Source of the DNA: Cynocephalus volans
Taxonomy: Eukaryota > Chordata > Mammalia > Dermoptera > Cynocephalidae
Reading direction: 5' to 3'
Length of the DNA stretch: 64,000 nt
Assembly: GCF_027409185.1 (NCBI RefSeq)
Contig: NC_084467.1
Coordinates: 14,994,501-15,058,500, forward strand
In this document: positions 34,070 through 45,999 of the stretch, in pieces
Numbering within the stretch: the first letter of the stretch is position 1
Layout of the letters: every line of letters starts with the position of its first letter
The notes under the pieces: model-generated
Database searches by the model: none
What the model saw: only the letters and a program-made list of their open reading frames with translations
What the model was told of the DNA's origin: nothing
Translations under genes and position numbers: made by a program

Positions 34070-34756
34070 CTGGGACAGAGGTCAATGAAAAGAAGAAAAA
34101 TCCAATTCATCAGATTTATAATATAATTTCAAGTCACATAACATCAAATGCAATAAACATTTGGAGCGAATTTTAAATTATGGGATTTTAAACCCCAGAT
34201 TGGTCTGTGGATTTTACTGCCCAACATTAGAACACAGGGTAAGAAGGTTGCTTTCAGAATTGAACAGAAATGCTTCACTCTTTATCTAGTACTTGTTTTA
34301 GCACAGTGTATACAGCTTCAGAAATCCCCAAAGAGGCTATGACACTACAGCCAGTGGAGACCTGCACATGACAAAGATGAGGGACGCCAACCAACTTCTC
34401 ACCATACAATCAAGCAAGACATTTTAAAATCAGTTACTATTAAATAATATTTCACTAAAAATGGTGCTTTTGAAAAAACTGAGGGTCATTTTTATTTTTA
34501 TTTGGTGGGAATTGACATCAGTCTTTTACAAAGCATCCATTATGCTTCAGAATGTTTCCCATCTATAAATATAGTAATTGAAAGTAACCTATGGAATTAT
34601 TTTTTCCCAGTTCTCATTTCAAAGTTCCTCATTATCTATAAAGTCCATTTCAGCTTTAACGTCAGGCTAGATGCTTCCATGAAAGGATTATGAAGGTTTT
34701 AGACATGCATTTGTGGCTCACTGAACTGTATTATCTACAACATACAAGACTTGGTA

Positions 34757-34985
34757 TATATTTACTTATTTTTATTTTTTATTTTTTATTTATCTTATTA
34801 TTTATTTATTTATTTTTATTTTAACTTCTCAATATACATTGTACTTGATTTTTGTGACCCTTTATCCATTCCTCTTCCCTCCTCCCCCACACATCATATC
34901 TGTTCACTTGTCTTAACAAGTTCAAGGAATTGTTGTGATTGTTGCGTCTTCTACCCACCCACTCCCCCATTAATATATATTTAAA
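34757..34985 (-). mobile_element. truncated L1-like 3' end
   Basis: A T/A-rich run (reversed tail) leads into 'tctcaatatacattgtactt' and a C/T-rich 'ctcttccctcctcccccac' stretch. The same order is seen at 56852-56965. 'tatatatttac' on the left and 'tatatatttaa' on the right may be the target-site duplication. Confidence 0.55.
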
Positions 34986-35194
34986 TTATTGAAAATAAAG
35001 TACAGTGTGTTTTATTTTTCTTCATGGTGCTTTCAGACAGACGTCAGAATCTTCTCTTCTCCCTGTAGTAACTTATGTACTTCTAGCTGAGGACTTCTCA
35101 ACTGGATACTACTGCAGAGGTATTACAATGCCTTGATCTGGCTTCTGAAATGCTGAGATGAGATTTTATTTTCTGGAAAAATCTTTTATGTACC

Positions 35195-35440
35195 CCAGGT
35201 GCTGTCTCAGCACTCCAAGAACCTGTTTCTGTCTGGGACACTTGGTATGTGTAAATTTAACCCTGATGCAGTTCTGGAGACTGGGAACTCCAAGATCAAG
35301 GTGCCAGCAAGGTAGGTTTCATGCTGAGGTCTCTTCGCTTGGCTTGTGGGTGGCTGACTTCTTGCTCTGTGCTCACATGGCCTTTCCGCAGTGCATGTCC
35401 ATGGAGAGAGCCGTTGCCAAATTTCCTATTAGGAAGTTGT
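35195..35440 (-). mobile_element. MLT1-like LTR fragment
   Basis: 'cagttctggagactgggaac' and 'ccaagatcaaggtgccagca' are the reversed MLT1 3' part. Confidence 0.6.
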
Positions 35441-35444
35441 AGGA

Positions 35445-36860
35445 ATTCCCAACCCCATCAGCCATGTATGAGAGTAAAGGCTTTTGGCCAAGATGATGAT
35501 ACAGAAAAAAAATAATCAAGAAGATACATGTTTGCTAAAGGCTCACCCCACGCCAGCTGTGTTTATTTGTTGAACTCTATCGCCATGTTCCTTGGACCAA
35601 ACACTGACAGTCCTTAGACTCAGTTTATTTAGTGCCTCTTACAACACCCTGGAACTCTGACCCAAGTTTTATGTGGGAAGGGGATTTCTGGTAAATACGG
35701 TTTCCAGTTTGGAAACTCAACCCAAGCATTTTCCTCATCCTAATGTGGACCACCTCTGTGGTTTTGACTGCTGGGAATTAGTCAAAATGGGATGCTAGCT
35801 GACTTGGAGCTGAGAACTTAAGTGCTTATAAGAAATAAAAGACATGGTTTGGGGTGAAAAAGTCATGTTCCAAGGTATAAAGGAAAAACCAATAACCACT
35901 CAAGGGTTTGGAGTTTTATTCTGACCTGCTCTGATAATATCACTATGGCAATGGTCTCCATAAACAGTTGCAAAATAGCACTATGAAAAGGAACAGGCAG
36001 GTTCCACCCAGGCGATCTGGAGTTATTTTAAGGATCAAGGCAATGTCATCTGGGGTAAATGTGGAATGCAAAATCTGTTCTTTTAATAATCATCTTTTGT
36101 GAGGCTGAACAACGGCCTGGCAAATCTCGTTTGTGCTGGAAGAGGCACAGACCCAGTGTCTTCAGGGCCGAGGAGAAAGCACAGCCAAAAGGATGGAAAT
36201 GATGGTTAATAACAGATGCTGGGATTATTCTTCTCACACCCTTGGCCTCTGAGATTCTGCTGAGCCTGGAGTGGAGTCCAAGGGTGGAACAAGGGTGATG
36301 TTCTCGGGAAGGGTTGGCCTGGTTGAGAGGCTGGGATCGGGACCCCAGGGAACTGAGCTTGGTTGTCTGCCCCTGACCTGGATTCCTGGGCCAGCAGCAG
36401 TGGAGGGAAACATCTTCAAGGCCACATTCTGTCTCTGGGGCATCTCCATCTGCCACTCCTATTCTCATGCTATTTTCTTTGAACTCCTGACACAGCAATC
36501 CCCAGTCCAAAAAGCAGAACTGGCTATTTTTTGCACCCCCCCAAAAAAAATAAATCAAGCGATACACTTGCTGAATTCCTTGCTGACCCTGTGACATGTC
36601 CTCTTTGCACTTAACCCCTTGCTTTTCCCTACATTCTCTTTGTTCCCTTCTCTTCTAGACTGCTAAATTGCAAGCACCACCATCGTCTCTAGCAAAGACG
36701 CTAAGGGGAAGGGGTTATACTGAGGCCACGGAGGCTGGCACGGTGCCTGTGACACAGAAGTTTCTCCATAAGTGCCAACTGATAAGAACTGAATCCAAAA
36801 TCCCATGCCTACCCAAAAATGGACATTTCTCCAGCAGGTCTGACACAGAGGCTATCTGGT
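35445..36860. other. single-copy DNA with a 183-codon open frame
   Basis: The longest stretch here is a minus-strand frame (36046-36597, 183 codons), with a 107-codon plus-strand frame inside it. No domain, signal or known family was recognised, and no splice context or promoter supports it. Treated as a chance ORF. Confidence 0.3.
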
Positions 36861-36985
36861 CATTCATTCATTCAATAAATATTTATTGAGCACCTCCTAG
36901 GAACCAGAACTTTTGCTAGGGACTGGAGCTACAAGGACGCACAGATCCCAGAGCCTGTCCTTATGGAGATCACATTCTTGTAGAC
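36861..36985 (-). mobile_element. L2 3' end in reverse
   Basis: 'cattcattcattcaataaat' then 'tattgagcacctcctaggaa' is a reversed L2 3' end. Confidence 0.65.
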
Positions 36986-37246
36986 CCTAATGTCTGAGTG
37001 GTGAGCACAACTTCCATCTCATTACAGAGCCTTCCTGACCACTGAACATAAAATCACACTCCCCCTTTATCCTGTTTTATTTTTTTCCCCAGCACTTATC
37101 AACACAGGTAATATTATATACTTCTCTGCTTGTCATTTACCTGTCTGTCTTCAATGCAATAATGTATCGCCTTTGGGGGTGTTTTGTCTATGGTGCTCAT
37201 GGCTGACTCCCTAGCGCCTAGAACTGTGCCTAGCCCACAGCAGGTA

Positions 37247-37732
37247 TGTCTTAGCCTGGGCTGCTGTAACAAAACACTATAAACTGAGTAGCTTATAAAC
37301 AGTAGAAATTTACTTCTCACAGTTCTGGAGGCTGGGAAGTTGAAGATCAAGGTGCTGGAAGGTTTGGTGTCTGGTGAGGGCCCTATTCCTAGTTCATAGA
37401 CAGCACCTTCTTGCTGTGTCCTCGCAAGGCAGAAGGGGTTAGCTAGCTCTCTGTGGTCTCCTTTATAAGGACACTAATCCCAATCATGAAGTCTCCACCC
37501 TCAGGACCTAATCACTTCCCCAAATCCCCTCCTTGTAATACTATCACCTTGGGGGTTGATTTTAACATACAGTACTTGCTTCTGCACCACATGTGCTAAA
37601 ATTGGAATGATGCAGAGATTAGCATGGCACCTGCACAAGGATAACGTTCAAATTTGTGAAGTGTTCCACATTTAAAAATAAAGACTTCAACATATGAATT
37701 TGGGGGGGGACACAAACATTCAGATCACAGCA
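37247..37732 (-). mobile_element. MLT1A-like MaLR LTR with U6 inside
   Basis: Reversed MLT1: 'cagttctggaggctgggaag', 'gaccctattcc'-like text, 'cactaatcccaatcatgaag', then 'gggggacacaaacattcag' and a CA end. Interrupted at 37571 by a U6 copy. Confidence 0.85.
37572..37673 (+). pseudogene. U6 snRNA retropseudogene
   Basis: Matches U6 snRNA from its first base: 'gtacttgcttctgcaccaca', 'ctaaaattggaatgatgcag', 'ttagcatggcacctgcacaa', 'caaatttgtgaagtgttcca'. It has many substitutions and a 3-base loss after 'cagag'. 'gattttaacata' (37558-37569) before and 'gacttcaacata' (37683-37694) after are the target duplication in the host LTR. No upstream U6 promoter elements were seen, so this is a dead retrocopy. 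Confidence 0.9.
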
Positions 37733-37864
37733 AGGTGCTCAACAAATGTATGTCAAATAAATTTTTGCAATAAACTCTGTGATCCTCTGGGAGAACTTTC
37801 TAGCAGAAATCTCCGGGGAATGAGCTGAGAACTCCAGAGGGTCATAACAACAAATTACAACCAT

Positions 37865-38190
37865 CCAGGGCTTTACAGTTTACAAAGTGGGAGGTGCACT
37901 GGGATGTGCACGGACCTTCACCCCTCAGAGCCCTGGTTTCCTCCTTGTGAATTGGAAATAATGACATCTACCTGTAGGGACTGTTGTAATGATCAGATGA
38001 TGTGATGCCTGTGAATTCCCCCTGCGGGACCTGGCACATAGTAGGTGCTCCCTGCCTGGGGATGAACACTATTGTTTATTACTTGCTTCCTAATTCTGTG
38101 TGGACATTATTATTATCGTGGCCATTTAACTGACAAGGAAAACAAGGCTCACAGAGGGTTAATAATTTACCCATAGTAGCTCAGGCAGGA
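37865..38190. mobile_element. two MIR pieces, plus then minus
   Basis: 37865-38055 is plus-strand MIR ('gggacctggcacatagtagg'). 38090-38190 is a reversed MIR ('aaacaaggctcacagagggt'). Confidence 0.7.
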
Positions 38191-38194
38191 CTAT

Positions 38195-38695
38195 AACCCC
38201 CCATGGGGGTTGGAATTCCAAATACAGGGCCTTATCTGCCACCCCACAGCTGCCCACTCTGGAGGGAAAACACACAAGTGCCTCCTGATTCTTCCTCCGC
38301 CCTCACTCTGAGGTTCTTCCTTTTCAGTCTGTCTTACCACCCAACATTGTGGGCCAACAGCAGCCCTGGGGAGAAGTAAGCCCAAGGCAGGATTGCGCAT
38401 TTAGTTAGTAGATAAAGGATAAGTCCCCTCCCACCCATCTCCCCAGCCTGTTCTGCAGCTTTCTTAGTGGCCCCCCAGGTTTCTTACAGCCCCCACTTCT
38501 CTAACGTCTTAGGGACCCTCAGCCTGCCAGCGGCTGAGCTGACATGATTCTGGTCCAATCAGATGCGATGGACCATGAGAGTCATTAACATAAACAGATC
38601 AGGAAATTTCTCACAATTGTGAGGTCTTCAAAACTCTGACTAGCCTATAAAGACTACCAGTAAGTGAACTTCCTAAAAATAATTATAATTTTTTA
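38195..38695. other. single-copy DNA, no gene recognised
   Basis: No recognisable exon or repeat. Confidence 0.4.
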
Positions 38696-38699
38696 AAAA

Positions 38700-38945
38700 A
38701 CTGTAATAGTGTTAGTTGTAATTCATTGAGCATCTCTTTGGTGCTGGGCAATGTGGGAGGCAATTTACAAATGTCCAGTCCAGACAATAACCAGAAAGAC
38801 AGATATTATTATTCCCATTTTGTAGAAGAAAATGTTGAGGCTCAGGAAAATGAATGGTCTTGTCGGAGATCATATGGCTACTAAGTGGTGAAGTCCCACG
38901 ATTTAAACCCAGGTCTGTTCGCCTTCAAAGCGAAAGCTCCTTCTG
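38700..38945 (-). mobile_element. MIR SINE
   Basis: 'attcattgagcatctctttg', 'gttgaggctcaggaaaatga' and 'atttaaacccaggtctgttc' are a nearly full reversed MIR. Confidence 0.75.
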
Positions 38946-38949
38946 CCAC

Positions 38950-39580
38950 ACACATATATGCAGGTGAGGGTGGTAGGGGTAGAAGTTTTATGCACTAGGA
39001 TCCCAGCATCACTTTGAAGAAAATAGGAAAATCCTAAAAAACACAAAAATAGAGGAATAATTATGTGAATTATTATAGTAAATGTAGTCAGTAGTTTTGC
39101 AGTTACTGAAAATGGTACAAAGAATATGATGACCGAAAGTCCTTATGATAAATGAAAAATGTAGAATACAGAATGTATGCCCATGGAGATTACCATTTAT
39201 ATATACGCATGTGAAATATAAACATGCTTGTGCAAAAGGCAGAAAGGAAATATATAAATGTGATCTTAACTGTGTGGTGGGATTTGGAAGGATTTTCCCC
39301 CCTCTAGTTACTAACCTTTCTGTAATGCAGTTAAATTACTTTTGCAATTTACAGATTAAAAAGGGTTTTTAAGACACTCTTCCTAGAAGTCCTGTAGCTT
39401 TGCACATCAACAAGCAGGTATTGTTTTAAATTGCTAACTAGATACGTGACTTCCCTTTAACACCTGCTCTAACCCTGGAGACCCACCTGCTTCTGAGTCA
39501 TGGCACTTCCCGCCCAAGCAAACGCTGGATATTTTCTTACCCACTTCTGTGTCTGTCTGCTAATGCCATGCTCCAGTCTA
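38950..39580. other. single-copy or old repeat DNA
   Basis: 39000-39370 resembles L1 3' UTR in composition ('tttatatatacgcatgtgaa'), unassigned. 39440-39560 holds weak splice-like sites only. Confidence 0.35.
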
Positions 39581-39584
39581 GAGC

Positions 39585-39795
39585 TGCTCTGCCTGGCGAT
39601 ACAGCAGTCATCGCCATGTGTGAATATTTAAATTTAAATTAATTTAAATAAATAAATAATTCTGTTCCTTAATCACACTGGTCATACTCCAAGTGCTCAA
39701 TAGCCACATGCAGCTAGTGGTTACCATAGTGAACAACACAGATATAAAATATTTCTATCATAGCAGAAGGTCTATGAGGCAGCACTGATCTAGCA
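39585..39795. mobile_element. hAT-type short DNA transposon
   Basis: 'ctgttccttaatcacactgg', 'caatagccacatgcagctag' and 'atgaggcagcactgatct' are the same family as 4335-4615. Confidence 0.65.
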
Positions 39796-40084
39796 TCTAG
39801 GCTGAAGACAATTTCTAGAACTCTAGCTAGACAAAAGATTCCCCAGCCACTTGTAATCAATGGATTGACTGGACAATAACTTTTTCATCCTGAGATTTTC
39901 CTCTCTCATCCCATCTCTACTCTCTGGAAAGCTCAAGGTTCAAGGGAAATTAAGGACGGTGCCTCCCCATCAAAAGGTGGATCTCCCAGTTATGGCTATT
40001 TAAAATACTTTACGGAGTGGAGATTAATCGGGCAGGGTGGAAGAATGAGTAAAGTAAATTAGAGTACTGTGTCTTATTATGAAT

Positions 40085-40300
40085 GTTATCAACAGAAGCC
40101 ACTTATTGATGTGAACTATGTGCCAAGCACTGTATATATTTGATTTCAGTTAATCCTCATGACCCTGCAAGGTAGATTTTATGTCATTGCACACTAAGAA
40201 GAAGACACTGAGGCTCAAAGAAGTAAAGAAACTTGCCCAACTTCATGAGCCAGAATCCATACCTTCAGACACCAAAGCTCGTGTTCTTTGTATTATAATA
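40085..40300 (-). mobile_element. MIR SINE
   Basis: 'atgtgccaagcactgtatat', 'agacactgaggctcaaagaa' and 'aacttgcccaacttcatgag' are MIR in reverse. Confidence 0.75.
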
Positions 40301-40304
40301 ACAG

Positions 40305-42050
40305 GCCACATGGGGGATTCTGAATCTCATGGAAGAATTCTGATTGGACCTGCTCGAGTAACAAGCCAACTCTTGGGACCAGTCACACCGGATAGAAAGA
40401 TTGGCTACCGTGATTGGTCCACCACTGTACTGGTAGGGACAGGCTCCATTAGAACCACCTAAGATCAGGGAAAGGCAATTGGCAAATAAAAAGGATAGGA
40501 CAGACAGAAACAACTGCTACTCATTGCTTTAACTCCATCCGTATAATTCCCATTGGGCCTACCCATGTACTGACCTCATTCGTTTTCCAAATTATCTCAA
40601 GATGAACAATAATGACAATTATTACCATCTTTTATTATTAAGAGCCTAGGTGATGTAGCATATGCTTTTTATGTGCATTATTGTTGACGTTCGCACTTGT
40701 TTTCTTGCTTTGGGTAGAAACAGCAGATCTTGTTTCCTGGACACTCAGTCCTGAACTTCTTAGGTTCTCTGTAGCCTGTTTCCAACAACTGGCCCACCTC
40801 CTGCACTAAGCTCTAGACTAATTCAAGTCATGCATGTATGAAACATTAAATCTTTTGCCCTGAAGCCTATGCTTTCTCTTTGGGAGTTAAATGAATGAGA
40901 CATTCACACGCAGGATTACTCACTAGGTTGGGCGCCAAGTGGCCAGTCTAAAAGTGGACTTAGTCTACACAGTCCAGCCTAGGGACTGGACAGTTGATCA
41001 GAGGCTCAACTGGATGCCCTGCAGAGGGCCCCGGAGAGCTGAGAGGTCTGTGTTTCAATGATCAGGGGAGAAGGAGGAATGTTCTTGGGCCATGGCTTCT
41101 CCTTGGATTGAATCCAGCCTATATGAGAGCCGCTTGGGGCCCAAGTTGTCTGAGTAAACACTGATGCCTTGACGAGTTTCCAAAATTGGGAACAGAAAAA
41201 CTGTTTGGTTTGAACAGACTGTGCTCTGTAAACCACCACTTGTATATCACCAGGGTCCTGTGTAAATATTTTAAATACAGATGGAGAGAACACAACTTTT
41301 TTTTGAAATCCCATCACTTCATTGCTAGACTTATAATGAATTATGTGTTGTCTCTATTTGTTGTTACACTTAAAATGAATTATGTGCTATTTCTATTTAT
41401 TGGGAGGTCCAATTCTCTATTTTGATTATAAGCTTCTCAGATGTGTCTCTATTGACTGTTGGGGTTTGGAGAAAGGCCAACAAATAACATGCCACTTTTT
41501 CCTGCTTGAATTTTGCACAAAATATAGGGGAGACACAGGAATTGAGTAGGTAGAGCTGAAATCTTCAGTTTATTACCAATAAAGCTGATTATGGAGAAGT
41601 TGGCTTTAGGCATATGACAAAGGAGTTTCTAATTCCTCACCCTAGAATTAGGCAGACTTAGCCACCTTAGTGTCTTGAGACAGCACTAGACTGGGGTAGA
41701 CCCATGCCTCAGGGGTAGAGCCTCCCCCTGTAGGACTTAAGGCATGGAGGAGCTGAAGAGAATGTGTTGCCAAAGAGAAGAAAGGAAGAAAGGCTCTAAG
41801 TTGAGCATGCCCAGTTACTTCTCCCAAACCTATCAATCAGATAGTTACTCTTCCTCCCATGGGAAACAATAAGAGAGCCGACCAAGAGCAGCTAAGATGG
41901 TACGGTGGTGGACCTCCTGCCAGAGACTTGAAGCCAGAGAAAAGGAGTTTCACCACCTACAGACACCTCGAAGAATGAAGCAAAGTGAGGGTCTGGTCAA
42001 GGACCCCCAGACACAGCCTCGTGGCAAAGAACATGGTCATTGCTTGAATC
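40305..42050. other. single-copy DNA, no gene recognised
   Basis: The longest frames (103 codons minus at 41006-41317, 79 plus at 41186-41425) are unrecognised. No convincing exon with both splice sites. Confidence 0.4.
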
Positions 42051-42065
42051 AGAAAGAAGAACTTG

Positions 42066-42234
42066 GGCCGGCCTGTGGCTCACTTGGGAGAGTGCGGTGC
42101 TGATAACACCAAGGCCACGGGTTCGGATCCCATATAGGGATGGCCAGTTCGCTCACTGGCTGAGTGTGGTGCTGACAACACCAAGTCTAGGGTTAAGATC
42201 CCCTTACTGGTCATCTTTTAAAAAAAAAAAAAAA
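42066..42234 (+). mobile_element. CYN-type SINE, dimer
   Basis: Two tRNA-Ile-like units plus A-tail. A perfect 14-bp duplication, 'gaaagaagaacttg', flanks it (42052-42065 and 42235-42248), indicating a fairly recent insertion. Confidence 0.9.
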
Positions 42235-42249
42235 GAAAGAAGAACTTGA

Positions 42250-42680
42250 TCTTGAAAACCAAGTTTACCTTCAGGCACAGTTTCAACACTGGTAATACTT
42301 AGGCCACTTAGGAGGTAGAAAAACTGAGACTCAAGAGTATTGCTCCCAGATCCAGTCACCAAAATCGACATCATCTGCCTTTGCCAAGAACACTCTCCAC
42401 TCCCTTCTCAACAACACCTCCCTTCTTGACTGGGGCAGACAAGGCCTGTTCCTAAAAGAGCTGTGCCTCAGGTAGAAATTAGCGTTGTGAATTTCAAACC
42501 TGATCCTTTATGTGTTTCCTCTCTTGGTTATGTAACAGGATGGGTTTCTCTTGGCCCTATCCCCACTCTGTTCCTTCCCACTCCCAACCTTGGAAGGAGG
42601 TGAGAGGGTAGATCTTTTAACATAATAATGCCCCGAAGATCTACAAGAACTTATTGATATTAAGATAGAAATAGGTCTCT
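42250..42680. other. single-copy DNA, no gene recognised
   Basis: Nothing recognised. Confidence 0.4.
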
Positions 42681-42682
42681 CA

Positions 42683-42775
42683 GGGGCTGGCTGGTTAGCT
42701 CAGTTGGTTAGAACATGGTGCTGATAACACCAAAGTCTAGGGTTCAATCCGTATGCTGGCCAGCTGACAAAAAAG
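42683..42775 (+). mobile_element. CYN-type SINE, monomer
   Basis: 'ctggttagctcagttggtta' and 'ggtgctgataacaccaaagt' form the copy closest in sequence to tRNA-Ile, with a short A-tail. Confidence 0.85.
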
Positions 42776-42779
42776 GAAA

Positions 42780-43120
42780 GAAATATGACTCTTTAGCCTC
42801 CATCACAAAGGGTTCTGGCTGGATGAAGCCAGAGGCCCTGGAGAGACAGCAGAGGGGTAGAAACTGAAAGGGAGGTAAAGTGGAAGGAAGGTCATACCCA
42901 CGTGGAGAGCACAGGAATAGTAAAGATGTTTTATACCATCCTCTTGACTTTGAGGACATTTGTGACTGGCTGGCTGTAATAAGATGAGGGACTTCCTGGA
43001 GTGGACTCTGCCTGCTTGCCCTTCCACAGTCACTGGGAGAAAAGGCAGGGTTTTCCTTAAATAGCCTCACCATCCTCAATGTCTGGTGGCCTCTCTACCA
43101 AATTCCTTTCTCTGCATTGA
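42780..43120. other. single-copy DNA, no gene recognised
   Basis: A 111-codon minus-strand frame (42744-43079) starts outside the SINE but ends within it; no homology recognised. Confidence 0.35.
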
Positions 43121-43124
43121 TTAC

Positions 43125-43483
43125 TGTCTTGGTCCATTTGGGCTGCTATAACAGAATACTGTAGACTGGACAGCTTATAAACAAGACATTGATTTCTCAC
43201 AGCTCCAGATGCTGAGAAGTCCAAGAACAAAGTGCCAACATATTTAATATCTAGTGAGGGCCTGCTTTCTGGTTCATAGATGGTGCCTTACCGTGTCCTC
43301 ACAAGGCGCAGTGGCTCAGAGGTTTCTCTGGGGCCTCTTTTATAAGGGCACTAATCCCATTCATGAGGACTCCATCCCCATGACCTGATCACCTCCCAAA
43401 GGACCCACCTCCAAATACCACCACCTTGGGGGTGAGAATTTCAACTCATAAATTTTAGGGGGACACAAACATTGTCTATAGCA
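43125..43483 (-). mobile_element. MLT1A-like MaLR LTR
   Basis: Reversed MLT1 from TGTCTTGG to a GCA end, with 'tataagggcactaatcccat' and 'gggggacacaaacattgtc'. It sits beside or within L2 sequence. Confidence 0.8.
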
Positions 43484-43489
43484 ATGATC

Positions 43490-43805
43490 AAGCCTTGTCC
43501 ATTCTTTCTCTCTGGATCTTTCTCTCGGCTCCCTCCTCATTTCTATTTTCTCTGCTTCTGGTCATCACTTCTTGACTGGACTAATGGAAAAACTTTTTCC
43601 TAGCCCTCCTGCCTTTATCACCCTCTGCCGGTACCTACTGTTCATTTCCTGCCAGAGTGATCTTTCTGAAAAAAGCAGATCTGATCTGCTCAAGGCTCTC
43701 TGCTACCCGAAAGCCTTTGCTCATTCTCTGTTTCCTATAAAACAAAGTCCAAGATCCGAGATCCTCATACAAACTTGCAACTTGTCTTCCGCTATTATTG
43801 TTCAT
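43490..43805 (+). mobile_element. L2 fragment
   Basis: 'agtgatctttctgaaaaaag', 'gctcaaggctctctgctacc' and 'taaaacaaagtccaagatcc' are typical of the L2 ORF2 tail. Confidence 0.6.
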
Positions 43806-43809
43806 ACAG

Positions 43810-44665
43810 CCTATACACTGAGACAAGCGTAGCCAAGCAAGGATGGAATGTTGAATTGGAAGGAGCTAAATTGAGGGTAAACTGGACAAACGGACCAGTT
43901 TTGCAGGAAATTGGTGGGAAGGAGAAATCATTTGGTATTTCTAATATTTACTGGTCTTCCTAAATGGCCAGCCAGAGGGGAATGGCAAAGTGATTTATGG
44001 AACCCCTGCTTATGATATGTTATACACCCTTTAAAAATTACATTTATAGTTCAAAAAAATAGAGTAATATGTGTACTAAAAGAATTCATAGTACACTCAT
44101 ATGATAATTTATTATCGAGCTATCTAAAAATCCCCCTGATTTTGAAGAGTATTTAATGGGATTGTAAAATGCTCAACATATATGTTAAAGTGAAAAAAAG
44201 TAGAATAAATTTTTTGTTATACTATGATTTCCACGAAGAGAAAAAGACTAGAATGCATTACAAAAATGCATTAATGTGTGTGGGATTATAGGAGACTTAT
44301 TCATTCCTTACACTTTTCTGTATTTTTAAAAATGTTCTAGAATAAGCATGTATTACTTTTATGATCAGAAAAAAATAACAATGTTTATAAGTTTTGTAAT
44401 AATATGAGGAAATGCAGTTTGTTATAATGTTAAATTTAAAAAGTAGAAGACAAAATTGTACAGAGTGAATCAATTGTATTAAATTTTTTTTTTTTTTTTG
44501 AAAAGGTGGGAAGGAAATACACCCAAATGTTAACAGTAGTTGTCTTGGGGTATTTTTTATAATATATACAAGTATGCAAGTATTATTTGAATTATAGGAG
44601 AGAACCAATAGGATAGAGAGTGTATGTGCACATATATGTATATATATGTATATATGGAGATAGAG
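43810..44665. other. AT-rich DNA, probable old L1 3' UTR
   Basis: Text such as 'ttttatgatcagaaaaaaat' suggests decayed L1, not firmly assigned. An 18-base T-run occurs near 44482. Confidence 0.35.
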
Positions 44666-44667
44666 AG

Positions 44668-44960
44668 ATTATAAGAAATTGGTGCATGCAATTATGGAGG
44701 CTGGTAAGTCCCAAATCTGCAGTGTGGGCTGGCAGGCTGTAGACCCAGGACAGCCAGTGGTGCGGTTGCAGGCCAAAGGCAGTCTTCTGAAGAATTCCCC
44801 CTTGCTCATGGAGGCTGGTCTTTTTGTTCTATTCAGGTCTTCAACTGACTGGATGAGGCCCACCCACAATACGGAAAGCCGTTTGCTTACTCAAAGATTT
44901 AAATGTTAATCTCATCCAAAAACACTCTCCAAGTTGACACATAAAATTAACCATTACAGC
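44668..44960 (-). mobile_element. old LTR fragment, family uncertain
   Basis: 'aattatggaggctggtaagt', 'ttgttctattcaggtcttca' and 'agttgacacataaaattaac' belong to a common mammalian LTR-type repeat in reverse. Confidence 0.5.
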
Positions 44961-44964
44961 AGCA

Positions 44965-45710
44965 CCAATGGTAAAATATTCTTGTCAAAAAAATAAAAAC
45001 TAACTGAATTTATCAATCTTCTAGATTTAATGATCAGGTTATGGGAACAACAGGGGACAGAGAAACATGTCAAAAGACACCATGAGGATGAGATTAGCCA
45101 ACCCAGTACAAGATAAATGAACTGGTGTAAAAATATAGGGGAATGGTGATAGATGAAAACTGCCTTAAGAGGTCTATCAGCCAAATGTGATGCATGGACC
45201 TTGTTTGGATCTTGATTTGAATGAACCATCTGTAAAGAGAGATTTACAAGAGAATCAGGAAAATGTGAACACTAACTAGATGGTAGTTGATATTAGGAGT
45301 TTTTTTCATATGTTAATGGTATTGGAGTTCTATTTTCTAAAACAGGAGGCCTTGTCTTTTAGAAATACATAGTGAGGCATTTACAAATAGGATTTTAGGC
45401 ATTTACAAATAGAAGGATCTCCATTAGCACATTGGACAGAAATATAGATGAAATGAGGCCTTCCATATATTAATAACTATTGGTTCTGGGGGATGGAAAC
45501 ATGGGGGATCATTATGTTATTATCTCTACTTTTGTGTATGTTTAAAATCTTCTATTAAAATGTCACCACTTCTTCCAGCCAAAAGGATGACAACTTGCTG
45601 TTGCATGCCTGTTTTAGGTCATAGAAATTCTGTATTCTGAAATTCACCCTTCCCTATAAAGGAGAATAATCAGTGAGATTCTCCTGGCTTAAACAACTGT
45701 AAATCTAGAA
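44965..45710. other. AT-rich DNA, no gene recognised
   Basis: Contains a short tandem copy of 'aggcatttacaaatag' (about 45373-45411). Possibly decayed L1. Confidence 0.35.
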
Positions 45711-45714
45711 CAGC

Positions 45715-45995
45715 ACTCTGCAATACAAGCCACATATGTAATCTACAATTTTCTAGGCCACATTAATGAAAGTAAAAAGAAACAGATGAAGTCAATGTTA
45801 ACAATTTTACTTAAACTAGTATATTGAAAATATTATCATTTCAGCATATAATCAATATAAAAAGTTATTGAGATATTTTACATTTTCTTCCTCCTAAGTC
45901 TTCAAAATCCAGTATGTATTTTATGCTTACAGCACATCCCAGTTTGGCCTAGCCACATTCCAAGTCTCCGTAGCCACCATACTGGACAGCACAGG
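45715..45995. mobile_element. hAT-type short DNA transposon
   Basis: Begins 'cagcactctgcaatacaag' and ends 'accatactggacagcacag', inverted ends like those of the copies at 4335 and 39585. Confidence 0.6.
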
Positions 45996-45999
45996 GCTA

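Larger units (their letters stand above)
36995..37780 (+). mobile_element. L2 3' end split by an LTR
   Basis: The L2 reads 'cagagccttcctgaccactg' to 'gcctagcccacagcaggta', is broken by the LTR at 37247-37732, then resumes 'aggtgctcaacaaatgtatg'. The 5-bp 'aggta'/'aggtg' on both sides is the LTR target duplication. Confidence 0.75.
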
